52,077 bases of DNA from Pseudomonadales bacterium (GCA_019090455.1 JAHRWA010000002.1:1-52077); one strand, 5' to 3'; numbered from the stretch's first letter, positions 7,046 to 14,508 are shown. Translations and numbers: made by a program. The notes: generated from the letters alone by a model not told the origin.

Positions 7046-7279
7046 AAAAGCATATTTACAGCAGAGCTTTGCAGCTTATGAGCTTGATCCTAAAATGGAT
7101 AAGGCATTATTCTAGCAAAAATCCGTAGAAAACATTTAGTCGGGTAAGTGCACGAGCGAATTTGTGACCACGGTTTTCTAATTCTTTGACTAAAGGATCG
7201 TGCAGTTTGGCATTGATATAGGGTTTCTAAAAGGGCTGCAACTGGAAGATAAGTTCGGGTTACTTTAAGGTAATGAAAA
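7046..7279. other. Intergenic with a possible group II intron RT relic on the minus strand
   Basis: No attC was resolved here. On the minus strand, about 7105-7218, a 38-codon open stretch reads INAKLHDPLVKELENRGHKF, then AR and LNVF. LVKELENRGHKFAR closely resembles the group II intron reverse-transcriptase segment before the YADD active site (typically LDKELEKRGHKFVRYADD). The expected YADD is replaced by out-of-frame sequence, so this is a degraded fragment if it is real. A database search is required. Confidence 0.3.
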
Positions 7280-7981
7280 ATGACAATGTGTTTATCTGAA
7301 ATTATTGACAGATTGGAAAGATTAGCAAACCCAGAAAAAGTGATAATCAAGCGGGAAAAATTTGGCATCAATGCACTTAATTCGATGGGAGTTTATCAAA
7401 AAGACCTGAAAATTATCGCCAAAGAAGTAGGGCACGACTATAAACTTGCTATACAGCTTTTTGATACAGGTATTTATGAGGCTCGTATTCTTTGCAGCAA
7501 GATTCTCAAACCTGAAGATATTACAGAGTCGTTGATGGAGGTATGGGTTGAGTCATTTGAAAACTGGGAAATCTGTGACTCTTTTTGCATGGGGCTCTTT
7601 GCCAAAAGTAGATTCGCTCGAAAGAAAATATTTGAGTGGAGTTCAAGAGATAAAGAATTTGAAAAGAGAGCGGGGTTCGTCATCATTGCCGCTTACTGTA
7701 TGGCAGAAAAAAACGCAGACAATGATATTTTTGAAGAGTTTTTCCCTCTTATCGAGAGAGAAGCTGCTGATGACAGGCTATATGTCAAAAAAGCAGTGAA
7801 TTGGGCGCTTAGGAATATTGGCAAACGGAATATTGACTTAAATTATTCAGCAAAGATAGTTGCGAATAAAATTGTGAAAATTGATAGCAAGTCTGCAAAA
7901 TGGATTGCCAGTAACGCACTAAAGGAGCTTGAACAACCTACTATCAATATTCTTGATTACCCTCGGCGCATATACAGATAA
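7280..7981 (+). CDS. AlkD-like DNA alkylation repair protein
   Basis: 233 aa, all-helical HEAT-like repeats typical of AlkC/AlkD DNA glycosylases, which release alkylated bases. Residues lining the AlkD site appear conserved: Trp96 and Asp100 in ENWEICDSF, Arg130 in KRAGFVIIAAY and Trp175 in KKAVNWALRNIGKRN. A second in-frame ATG three codons in could be the start. An attC-like element follows the stop, so it is probably a cassette gene. Confidence 0.8.
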   Translation: MTMCLSEIIDRLERLANPEKVIIKREKFGINALNSMGVYQKDLKIIAKEVGHDYKLAIQLFDTGIYEARILCSKILKPEDITESLMEVWVESFENWEICDSFCMGLFAKSRFARKKIFEWSSRDKEFEKRAGFVIIAAYCMAEKNADNDIFEEFFPLIEREAADDRLYVKKAVNWALRNIGKRNIDLNYSAKIVANKIVKIDSKSAKWIASNALKELEQPTINILDYPRRIYR

Positions 7982-7982
7982 G

Positions 7983-8027
7983 ATGGCTTACAAACACTTC
8001 CAGCTGACTGTGAGCTCAACGTTATGC
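7983..8027 (+). other. Probable attC site, short
   Basis: GGCTTACAAACACTTCC on the left faces GTGAGCTCAACGTTATGC on the right. The core GTTATGC is at 8021-8027. Pairing is weak, but it starts just after the AlkD-like stop codon and precedes a new gene. Confidence 0.4.
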
Positions 8028-8053
8028 ATTAATGGATATGGAGTCTGGTTTAA

Positions 8054-8203
8054 GTGAGTGACATAAAAAGTAATTTGTACCCGTGTGCTCACTGTCAGGA
8101 AACGGGTGCTTGCACCTCCAATGAAGACAGTAAATCCTGTGCGTTTTGTATAAAGAAAAACGAATCACTCCTATCTTATCAATTGCTATCGTCTTACCAT
8201 TGA
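8054..8203 (+). CDS. Small Cys-rich (zinc-ribbon-like) protein
   Basis: 49 aa starting at GTG 8054, directly after an in-frame stop at 8051. Two CxxC knuckles (PCAHC and SCAFC) plus a middle Cys (GACTS) suggest zinc binding. I recall similar CPHCxxTGTC small proteins as orphan genes in proteobacteria, but no function is known. It lies between two attC-like sites and is too short for usual gene callers. Confidence 0.6.
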   Translation: MSDIKSNLYPCAHCQETGACTSNEDSKSCAFCIKKNESLLSYQLLSSYH

Positions 8204-8319
8204 AGGCTTATCTTTCAGGTTTTTTGTTTCGCAGGATCGATGATGCTAGTCGTTTAGTCTACTGGGTGGATGATATTTAAATCACAATAATTTTATGTCG
8301 GTATCACTAAGAGAAATAA

Positions 8320-8373
8320 TTTAACATGTTGTCGCAAGCGGTCGCTACCCGTCACCGGAACAAAGCGTTATAT
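8320..8373 (+). other. Probable attC site
   Basis: The left box TTTAACATGTTGTCGC pairs with the right box GGAACAAAGCGTTATA. The core GTTATAT is at 8367-8373. It lies 116 bases after the small Cys-rich gene and 27 before the GFA gene. Confidence 0.6.
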
Positions 8374-8399
8374 GCTCTCGAATTAAAGGATGTATCAAA

Positions 8400-8816
8400 A
8401 TGTCAAAGTCTGAAGCAAATTGCCTTTGTGGTGCTGTAAAAATCATCGCAGAAGAAATCAGTCCAAAATTCACAGTATGCCATTGTAAATCCTGCAGAGC
8501 CTGGGGTGGCGCACCATTTTTTGCAGTGCAGTGTGGTACGAAAGTAGAAATTGAGGGCAATGAAAAAGTAAAAATGTATGATTCATCATCTTGGGCATCT
8601 CGTGGTTTTTGCACAGAGTGTGGTACACATCTATTTTTTAGGTTCAAGGAATCCGGTGAATACAACATGCCAGTGGGGCTGTTTCCAAATTTGGAAGGGT
8701 TGGAAATGAGTATGCAATATTTTAGTGATCAGAGGCCTAGCTATTATTGCTTTGCAAATACGACAAAAGAAATGACAAAAGCAGAAATAATGACTCATTT
8801 CGCATCACAACTTTAG
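8400..8816 (+). CDS. GFA-family (Mss4-like) zinc protein
   Basis: 138 aa. The zinc ligands of the GFA/Mss4 fold are all visible: CLCG near the N-terminus (Cys8, Cys10), VCHCKSCR (Cys27, Cys29, Cys32) and CTECGTH. The family was named after a glutathione-dependent formaldehyde-activating enzyme, but most members have no proven activity. A ribosome site (AAAGGATG) precedes the ATG. Flanking attC sites mark it as a cassette gene. Confidence 0.85.
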   Translation: MSKSEANCLCGAVKIIAEEISPKFTVCHCKSCRAWGGAPFFAVQCGTKVEIEGNEKVKMYDSSSWASRGFCTECGTHLFFRFKESGEYNMPVGLFPNLEGLEMSMQYFSDQRPSYYCFANTTKEMTKAEIMTHFASQL

Positions 8817-8835
8817 CGTGTCGTTACACAAGCGA

Positions 8836-8914
8836 CGTATAACGTGTGCTTAAGCATCGTTCCCGCGCAAAATAAAACCATTACTTTATCTGTAGTTTAG
8901 TAAAACTTTATACC
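8836..8914 (+). other. attC site with mutated right core
   Basis: The left arm CGTATAACGTGTGCTTAAGC pairs with the right arm GTTTAGTAAAACTTTATACC. The right box reads TTTATACC where GTTATAC would be expected, so the G at the exchange point is lost and the site is probably not recombinogenic. The inner segment AAGCATCGTTCCCGCGCAAAA is shared with the attC at 2211-2284. Confidence 0.6.
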
Positions 8915-8927
8915 TTAGGGAGTAGAA

Positions 8928-9154
8928 GTGGGTAGTCTAGAGTTAGAAATTCCACCTCTTATCTTTGTTGTTATTTTTGCAGTCACTATTCTATTAATGG
9001 AGTTAGCTGTCGCTTTGCTGGTGTTTTCTCTTTCAATGAGTCTGATACAGCGGTGAATCAAACGACACCTCAAAAGGCAATAGTCTTAGTTACTTCAGGT
9101 GTATATAAATTCAAACGTAATCCAATTGGGAGAATGACATCAAAAGGAAATTAA
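8928..9154 (+). pseudogene. Isoprenylcysteine methyltransferase-family gene, frameshifted and truncated
   Basis: From GTG 8928 the frame encodes LELEIPPLIFVVIFAVTILL, the usual first membrane segment of small ICMT-family proteins, and stops at 9056. The family motif continues in the +1 frame from about 9043: TAVNQTTPQKAIVLVTSGVY, then KFKRNP, which matches the conserved TTVNPxKPxxxxxLVTSGxYxFxRNPMY segment. It stops at 9154, before the catalytic C-terminal half. So there is one frameshift, a likely deletion and loss of the 3' half. Confidence 0.65.
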
Positions 9155-9258
9155 TTTCGATCAGTATGAAACCTGTTGTATTTACGGTAGGAATAGTAGA
9201 GTAATGGATATGCACGATTTAATTTCATATAAAATAAAACTCAATCGGGTAGTGGACA

Positions 9259-9546
9259 TTGAAGATGTTGAGAAAATTCAGTTATGTGTATATCGGTAAT
9301 ATTAAGGCATCAGTTATACCTCGTAAAGAAGGTCAGCCAAGAGCGGGTTCAGTTATTCCTTTGATTGATCAAGCTGTTACCGGATTTTCGAGTGGTACTT
9401 TTGTTGACCTCTCGGATAATTACGAGGAAGAGATTCTTCTAATTAAGAAAAAGTTCCCGTATTTGACCGGGAAGAATATTACAAAAATAATATTGCCAGA
9501 ATGGAAATATCCCGAAAAAGATTTGGACGGTGATAATAGTAAGTAG
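9259..9546 (+). CDS. Hypothetical protein, start uncertain
   Basis: About 90 aa; starts at TTG 9259 or ATG 9265 are possible. The central part (GQPRAGSVIPLIDQAVTGFS) and the C-terminus (PYLTGKNITKIILPEWKYPE) look like real protein. A different frame just upstream (MDMHDLISYKIKLNRVVDIE, then DVEKIQ, from 9204) also reads well and overlaps, so a frameshift near 9270-9300 may have split one gene. Family not recognised. An attC at 9557-9637 follows. Confidence 0.45.
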   Translation: MKMLRKFSYVYIGNIKASVIPRKEGQPRAGSVIPLIDQAVTGFSSGTFVDLSDNYEEEILLIKKKFPYLTGKNITKIILPEWKYPEKDLDGDNSK

Positions 9547-9556
9547 CTTTTCCTTG

Positions 9557-9637
9557 TTAACTAGGGTGTCAAATTTGGCCTCCGTTACGGCGCTTGAAAA
9601 TGGAGCTTCTACTGGATGGCCAAACAGCAGGTTAGCA
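9557..9637 (+). other. attC cassette recombination site
   Basis: The left arm TTAACTAGGGTGTCAAATTT, then GGCC, pairs with the right arm GGCCAAACAGCAGGTTAG; the left arm has a four-base bulge. The core GTTAGCA is at 9631-9637. A second possible core, GTTATGT, lies at 9642-9648. Confidence 0.7.
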
Positions 9638-9779
9638 AAATGTTATGTTGAGTCAGGCATGATGGTTGAACTATATAAGTAGTGAGATGATTCATCTTGA
9701 TGGATGTGCGTTACGTGATTTACGGTATGCAAATAAACCAAAACCTACCCTTAATGATTATCTCCCATTCGGAAAATAT

Positions 9780-10028
9780 ATGAAATTATTAATACGTAAC
9801 TTAGATCGATTAACGACAGAAGAAGAACTGAAAAAATTGTTTCAAGAATTCGGTACGGTTCAATCTTGCAATTTGGTAATGGATCGAGACAGCGGCGCGT
9901 CCAAAGGTTTTGGTTTTATTGAGATGCCAAAGCAAGGTGAGGCGAAAGCCGCCATCAAACATCTAAACAACAAAACTATCGGCAGCAATAAAATACGTGT
10001 CAAAAAGGCCGACGATAAAATCACATAA
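9780..10028 (+). CDS. RRM-type RNA-binding protein
   Basis: 82 aa from ATG 9780; the longer frame to 9666 adds no family sequence. It is a single RNA-recognition motif: RNP2 is LLIRNL (residues 3-8), RNP1 is SKGFGFIEM, and the C-terminal strand is KIRVKKA. It resembles cold-inducible RNA chaperones of cyanobacteria and some marine gammaproteobacteria. The stop codon TAA lies inside a CATAACAAG box, the expected start of an attC, so the gene is probably a cassette passenger. Confidence 0.85.
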   Translation: MKLLIRNLDRLTTEEELKKLFQEFGTVQSCNLVMDRDSGASKGFGFIEMPKQGEAKAAIKHLNNKTIGSNKIRVKKADDKIT

Positions 10029-10052
10029 CAAGACCATGTTGCAACGTTGAGT
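10022..10052 (+). other. Possible collapsed attC relic
   Basis: CACATAACAAGACC at the RRM stop codon is followed after only a few bases by TTGCAACGTTGAGT. Both boxes are present, but the stem is almost absent (about 30 bases in total), so this may be an attC with its centre deleted. Confidence 0.3.
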
Positions 10053-10163
10053 ATCAAGGAGAGTAATGCACATCGAGTCAGAAGATCAGCTTAGACAATA
10101 AAAATTCACAACGGGCTATAGGAAGGATTGGTGCCATAAAGGAGGGGGGTTCATCGTAATCAT

Positions 10164-10331
10164 ATGGTGTTGCCTAGTGGCTACTCTATTATAATAATGG
10201 TTTTTGGAAAAAATCTGAAGAAATACAACAGCAAGAGTAGTGAAGGTTGGCGCGAAGATTTTGTTTATGTATTGGGTTCCATATGTTGGATGATTACTAT
10301 CACTGTCGGAGTAATGATTTATTTCGATTAA
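10164..10331 (+). CDS. Possible small membrane protein
   Basis: 55 aa. The C-terminal half (FVYVLGSICWMITITVGVMI) is one confident transmembrane helix preceded by a charged linker (GKNLKKYNSKSSEGWREDF). A GGAGGGGGG tract lies about 15 bases upstream of the ATG, rather far for a Shine-Dalgarno sequence. An attC follows at 10358. Family not recognised. Confidence 0.4.
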   Translation: MVLPSGYSIIIMVFGKNLKKYNSKSSEGWREDFVYVLGSICWMITITVGVMIYFD

Positions 10332-10357
10332 ATTTAGGGTTCTACTAATTGTATAAA

Positions 10358-10413
10358 TTTAACAAAACATTGCTTTGTTCGTCTCGGGCTTCAATAAAAG
10401 TGTGACGTTATAC
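10358..10413 (+). other. attC cassette recombination site
   Basis: The left box TTTAACAAAACATTGCTTTG pairs with the right side AATAAAAGTGTGACGTTATA. The core GTTATAC at 10407-10413 fits all but one position of GTTRRRY. The decarboxylase gene begins 18 bases downstream. Confidence 0.6.
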
Positions 10414-10430
10414 GATAAGAAAAATAAACT

Positions 10431-11636
10431 ATGCCTAACAAAAATAAAAGTTTTCTTCCAGGTGCAGGCCTTGAACATTCGATTGAACTGCTTCGCGAAG
10501 CGCCGAAGGTTCAAGAAAATTTGCCAGATGGAATTCCCAATTTTGGTATAGGGGAACTTGAGACGCTGGAACTGCTTGCTCCTCATGTATTCGGTCGAGC
10601 CGCCCGTCTTGATGATTCCCAAGCCTTGGCGCACATGGATCCCCCGACCCCCTGGATTACATGGGCCACAACGCTTTGGAATGCTCGACTAAATCAAAAT
10701 TTACTACATCCAGCTACCGCACCATTTGCTATTGAGGCTGAAAAGAAGGTTATGGATTGGTTGGTTCCTTTCTATGGGATGAATGAAGGTCATATGTGTT
10801 CCGGATCGACAATCGCAAATCTTACGGCGTTGTGGGCCGCAAGGGATACGAAAGGCATAGAAAAGGTCGTAGCTTCAAATGCAGCACATATCAGTATAGA
10901 GAAAGCAGCAAAGATACTCGGGTTGCCCTATGAGCAGGTCGCAACAAACGCCAAAGGTCAAATTGACCCCAATAAAATCGGCGACATATCAAACGCGTGT
11001 TTGGTCTTGACGGCAGGAACAACCGCCACAGGCGTAATTGATCTACTTTCACTGGCCGGTCAGGCAAAATGGACTCACGTTGATGCGGCCTGGGCGGGTC
11101 CACTGCGTTTAAGCCAAACTCATGCTCAGCTACTTGATGGCATCGATAAAGCAGATTCTGTCGCGGTTTCTGCTCATAAATGGCTTTTTCAACCCAAAGA
11201 TTCGGCACTGATCATGTTGCGAGACGTAGACGTCGCAAACTCAGCGATCAGTTTTGGTGGCGGCTATTTAGCTACTCCTAATGTTGGGGTGCAGGGTTCG
11301 CGCGGAGCGTCTGCAATACCGTTACTGGCCACTTTGATCGCGTGGGGAAAAGAGGGTATTGCTGATCGTATCGATCACTCGATGTCGATGGCCAGCGTAC
11401 TGGCAACAGAATTGAGCAAAGAAGACAACATCTCCCTTTGGGCAATGCCAGAAACAGGCGTGACAGTATTCCGCCCTCTCACTATGAGCACCGAAGCGTT
11501 TTCTCAGCGTTTACCTGACGGTATGTTTTCTCATTGTGTTCTTGATGGTGAAAAGTGGGTTAGATCGGTTGCAGCGAATCCGTTAGCCGATATTGATAAA
11601 ATTATCTTAGCAGTTCAGGAAGCAGTAAGGCGTTAG
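10431..11636 (+). CDS. PLP-dependent decarboxylase-like enzyme (group II fold)
   Basis: 401 aa, shorter than classic aromatic amino-acid or glutamate decarboxylases (about 470). Family marks include MDPPTPWITW, a CSGSTIANLTALWAARD phosphate-binding segment, the cofactor Asp in HVDAAWAGP and the Schiff-base Lys in VSAHKWLFQPKDS. The final decarboxylase lobe is reduced. It probably decarboxylates or otherwise acts on an amino acid; the substrate is not predictable. The beta-lactamase gene starts 14 bases after the stop, so the two are likely co-transcribed. Confidence 0.8.
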   Translation: MPNKNKSFLPGAGLEHSIELLREAPKVQENLPDGIPNFGIGELETLELLAPHVFGRAARLDDSQALAHMDPPTPWITWATTLWNARLNQNLLHPATAPFAIEAEKKVMDWLVPFYGMNEGHMCSGSTIANLTALWAARDTKGIEKVVASNAAHISIEKAAKILGLPYEQVATNAKGQIDPNKIGDISNACLVLTAGTTATGVIDLLSLAGQAKWTHVDAAWAGPLRLSQTHAQLLDGIDKADSVAVSAHKWLFQPKDSALIMLRDVDVANSAISFGGGYLATPNVGVQGSRGASAIPLLATLIAWGKEGIADRIDHSMSMASVLATELSKEDNISLWAMPETGVTVFRPLTMSTEAFSQRLPDGMFSHCVLDGEKWVRSVAANPLADIDKIILAVQEAVRR

Positions 11637-11650
11637 CGCAGAGGAAAATT

Positions 11651-12403
11651 ATGAATAAAACGGCAAGAATATGTATTTTAATGGTGTTGTGTATGCAAAC
11701 GTTTGGGTCGGCTTTCGCAGAACCTGAGCCTGAGATACAACTAAAGGAACTAGCTGATGGTGTCTGGATGCACGTTTCCAGCTATGTTTATCCCGATGGG
11801 AAGACGCTGTCGTCGAACGGTCTCATTGTGAAAGATGGTGTGGAGCTAACCCTTGTAGACACGGCGTGGGGAGAGCTTAAAACGGTAGCCCTTATCAAAG
11901 CAATTAAGCTAGAAATCGATTTGCCCATCACACGAGCGGTCGTCACTCATGCACACAGTGACCGGGCAGCAGGAGTGGATGTTTTGGAATCCCACGGTGT
12001 AAAAGTATTCTCTCACCCACTTACCCAGCGTATTACGATAGAGCATGGGTTACCTGTCCCTAATCACGCGCTTGATGCACTTGCCGAGCGGGGAGCCTCC
12101 ATCAAACTCGGAAAACTAACTGTCTTTTACCCTGGACCAGCTCATGCAATGGATAACCTGATGGTTTGGTTGCCGGAGGAAAAAATACTCTTTGGGGGTT
12201 GTGCGGTGCGTTCAGGTGCATCTACCTCGGCGGGTAATACTTCACACGGTGATAAAGCATCATGGATTAAAGTGATGAATCGTGTTGGAAAGCAATATCA
12301 CAGTGCAACATTGGTCATTCCCGGTCATGGCGAACCTGGCGGGATTGATCTTATTGAGCATACGTCTGATTTAGTTAAGGCCGCCAGCGATACTCGTACC
12401 TAG
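11651..12403 (+). CDS. Subclass B1 metallo-beta-lactamase
   Basis: 250 aa. A signal peptide (about 1-23, ending GSAFA) exports it to the periplasm. All six zinc ligands of subclass B1 are present: His100, His102 and His165 for site 1 (THAHSDRAAG; PGPAHAMDN), and Asp104, Cys184 and His226 for site 2 (GGCAVR; VIPGHGEPGG). VTHAHSDRAAG, LFGGCAVRSGAST and GHGEPGGIDLIEHT align most naturally with VIM-type enzymes, but identity clearly looks low. An Arg follows Cys184 by three residues, where VIM has Tyr/His and IMP has Lys contacting substrate carboxylate. Expected role: hydrolysis of penicillins, cephalosporins and carbapenems; activity and spectrum are not proven by sequence. It lies in a cassette array, downstream of a decarboxylase with a 14-base gap. 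Confidence 0.9.
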   Translation: MNKTARICILMVLCMQTFGSAFAEPEPEIQLKELADGVWMHVSSYVYPDGKTLSSNGLIVKDGVELTLVDTAWGELKTVALIKAIKLEIDLPITRAVVTHAHSDRAAGVDVLESHGVKVFSHPLTQRITIEHGLPVPNHALDALAERGASIKLGKLTVFYPGPAHAMDNLMVWLPEEKILFGGCAVRSGASTSAGNTSHGDKASWIKVMNRVGKQYHSATLVIPGHGEPGGIDLIEHTSDLVKAASDTRT

Positions 12404-12546
12404 TGCACTCTACTCGGGTATTGAATTGAGTCAGACAAGATAGATGAACTAAATAGGATTTGAATATCTATTCAAAAAGAGGGGTACGGAAGATTGGTTT
12501 TTTTCGGCCTTTTCGACAGTCTCATTACATGATAGAAATATTGGGT

Positions 12547-13035
12547 ATGAAGAAAACAGTAGTATTGTTGTCTAGCATTATCATAACCGGTTGTGGCAGT
12601 GGCAGTGACAGTGATCCTTCAAGCAACGGTAATCAGGTAGAGAGCCTAAAGGGTGAATGGGTTAGCCATTGCTACGAATTAACTGACGCGGAAGATGGAT
12701 CATTCATAGCGTATATAGTCGACACATATGAATTCGATGATAGTCACTACACTTTAGAAGGCATTTCATATTCCGATGAAAATTGTACTGACTCTGATGG
12801 TAACGTTGATATTTACTTTGGGAACTATACGGCCGGCGAACAAATTCCTGATACTGATGGAACATTGGTAACTCGATTATCAATAACACAAGAGGCCGAA
12901 GATTGGCCGGAGGAACTTGAACCTCTGGAGTTTGAATTAGTGTATAGAATATCGGGGGATGAACTTAATTTTGGTTTATACGAAGACGGCCAGGCATCCA
13001 ATGTAAATTACAATAATACTTACATAAAGCACTAA
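12547..13035 (+). CDS. Hypothetical acidic lipoprotein
   Basis: 162 aa from ATG 12547; the longer frame from 12460 adds no signal. The lipobox IIITGCGSG follows a short hydrophobic core (VVLLSSIIIT). The mature chain is acidic and beta-rich, with GEWVSHCYELTDAEDGSF and YDENCTDSDGN-like segments that suggest an extracytoplasmic domain with paired Cys. Family not recognised. No attC separates it from the beta-lactamase gene, but a degenerate one follows. Confidence 0.7.
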   Translation: MKKTVVLLSSIIITGCGSGSDSDPSSNGNQVESLKGEWVSHCYELTDAEDGSFIAYIVDTYEFDDSHYTLEGISYSDENCTDSDGNVDIYFGNYTAGEQIPDTDGTLVTRLSITQEAEDWPEELEPLEFELVYRISGDELNFGLYEDGQASNVNYNNTYIKH

Positions 13036-13038
13036 AGC

Positions 13039-13121
13039 ACTAAAGCATGTAGCAAGAAAAGGCCGGGGGAAAATCAAAAGCGCCACTTCGCCTATGTTGT
13101 CTGCTGCATTTGACGTTATGT
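13039..13121 (+). other. Probable degenerate attC site
   Basis: The left segment ACTAAAGCATGTAGCAAG pairs with the right segment GTCTGCTGCATTTGACGTTAT. The core GTTATGT is at 13115-13121. The left box has AAG for AAC and lies in a short repeat (AAGCACTA three times from 13026). If genuine, it ends the cassette holding decarboxylase, beta-lactamase and lipoprotein, and excludes the upstream start (13094) for the next gene. Confidence 0.45.
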
Positions 13122-13159
13122 TCTGGATAGAATGTCGAGTAAGTAAGCGAGAGAGTATT

Positions 13160-13819
13160 GTGAGAAAACTGATAGATTTAAGCCATACAATTGAAGACGG
13201 ACTGGTGACATATAAAGGTTTGCCTGCACCGATAATCTGTGATTATTTGAGTCGTGAACAATCGAAGGGAATTTACGCGGAAGGGACAACTTTTCAAATA
13301 GGTAAGATCGAAATGTGCTCAAATACGGGGACCTATTTGGATTCACCTTTCCATCGATATGAAAATGGTAAAGATCTATCTGAACTCCCCCTTGAGTCAG
13401 TGGCAAGTTTAGATGCAATTAAAATTACCGTTCCTGAAGCAGTCACCATCATCGATAGAGAATATCTTAAAAAGACTAATGTGTCGGGTAAGGCTGTTCT
13501 TATTCAAACGAATTGGTCCAGACATTGGAATACGGATCAATACTATGAAGGGCACCCCTACCTTACCGAGGACGCCGCTCAATATCTAAAAGAGAATGGG
13601 GCTTTACTAGTGGGCATAGATACATACAATATTGATGATGTAAGCGGCAATGAACGCCCAGTTCATTCAGTATTGCTTGGCTCGGATATACTGATAGTTG
13701 AGCATATGTCTAACCTTGAATTGATACCTAGCGATAACTTTAAATTTTACGCTGTACCCGTAAAAATCAAAGGTTTTGGCACATTCCCTGTCCGAGCTTT
13801 TGCTGAAATTCAAGGATAA
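13160..13819 (+). CDS. Cyclase/kynurenine-formamidase-family metal hydrolase
   Basis: 219 aa from GTG 13160. MRKLIDLSHTIEDGL and the motif NTGTYLDSPFHRYENGKDL identify the cyclase family (PF04199). The usual HxGTHxDxPxH zinc/manganese motif is altered here: the first His is Asn and the third position reads GTY, while Asp and the last His remain. LLVGIDTYNIDD and a C-terminal PVKIKGFGTFPVRAFA are also typical. The family hydrolyses amides such as formylkynurenine or opens cyclic ones; changed ligands leave the substrate open. Confidence 0.8.
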   Translation: MRKLIDLSHTIEDGLVTYKGLPAPIICDYLSREQSKGIYAEGTTFQIGKIEMCSNTGTYLDSPFHRYENGKDLSELPLESVASLDAIKITVPEAVTIIDREYLKKTNVSGKAVLIQTNWSRHWNTDQYYEGHPYLTEDAAQYLKENGALLVGIDTYNIDDVSGNERPVHSVLLGSDILIVEHMSNLELIPSDNFKFYAVPVKIKGFGTFPVRAFAEIQG

Positions 13820-13840
13820 CGACACACACTTGTTTAAAGC

Positions 13841-13881
13841 TATAACGATAATTGTCATAAAACAAAAGTGACGTGTTACGT
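13841..13881 (+). other. Possible attC relic
   Basis: GCTATAACGATAATTGTC on the left and CAAAAGTGACGTGTTACGT on the right could form a short imperfect stem, with a GTTACGT core. The pairing is poor; it is listed because it falls between two unrelated plus-strand genes. Confidence 0.25.
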
Positions 13882-13926
13882 TTTTCGACTATGTAACCAG
13901 CGCAATGCTGAAGAGAATCTAGTTTA

Positions 13927-14502
13927 ATGCCTGAACCCAATCCAGCGAGAATCATGTCCTTTGCATCGCCGAAAGATTTTGGCCGGTGGCTTAAGGTGAA
14001 TCACGCCATCGAGAGTGAATTGTGGGTGAAGATATTCAAAATAAAAACTGGGATTCCAAGCGTGACTTGGGACGATGTCGTGATTGAGGCATTGTGCTGG
14101 GGTTGGATCGACGGCATCAAGAAGTCAATCGATGACCAAGCCTATCTCCAGCGAGTGACTCCACGAAAAGCGCGGAGTAACTGGTCAAAAAGGAACAGAG
14201 ATCATGTTGAGCGTTTGATAATTGAGGGCCGAATGACGGAGTCAGGACTCGTGCACGTTCGTTCTGCTAAAGTAGACGGCCGGTGGGAGAACGCCTATAC
14301 CGCTAGTGAAAGGAAAGTGCCGGCGGATTTCCTAGCAGCACTCGATAGCAATCCGAAGGCGAAACATTTTTTTGAAACACTCACTAAATCGAGCCACTAT
14401 GTCATTGCGTACGGATTAACAAGTGCGAAGAAACCCGAAACCCGTCAGAGACGATTTGAAAAGTTTATAGGCATGCTTGTCCGGGAAGAAAAGCCGACTT
14501 AG
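13927..14502 (+). CDS. YdeI/OmpD-associated family protein
   Basis: 191 aa. The N-terminal FASPKDFGRWLKVNHAIESE, the WVKIFKIKTG strand and the strongly conserved EALCWGWIDGIKKSID and RVTPRKARSNWSKRN motifs define this family. Members are linked by annotation to bacteriocin protection and antimicrobial-peptide resistance, without a known reaction. A strong bidirectional terminator follows, which may mark the edge of this cassette block. Confidence 0.85.
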   Translation: MPEPNPARIMSFASPKDFGRWLKVNHAIESELWVKIFKIKTGIPSVTWDDVVIEALCWGWIDGIKKSIDDQAYLQRVTPRKARSNWSKRNRDHVERLIIEGRMTESGLVHVRSAKVDGRWENAYTASERKVPADFLAALDSNPKAKHFFETLTKSSHYVIAYGLTSAKKPETRQRRFEKFIGMLVREEKPT

Positions 14503-14508
14503 TTTTCT

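Noticed and set aside
11623..11640. GTTAGCG core-like word at the decarboxylase stop codon
   Set aside because: No left arm pairs with it; the surrounding bases are coding for a conserved protein end.
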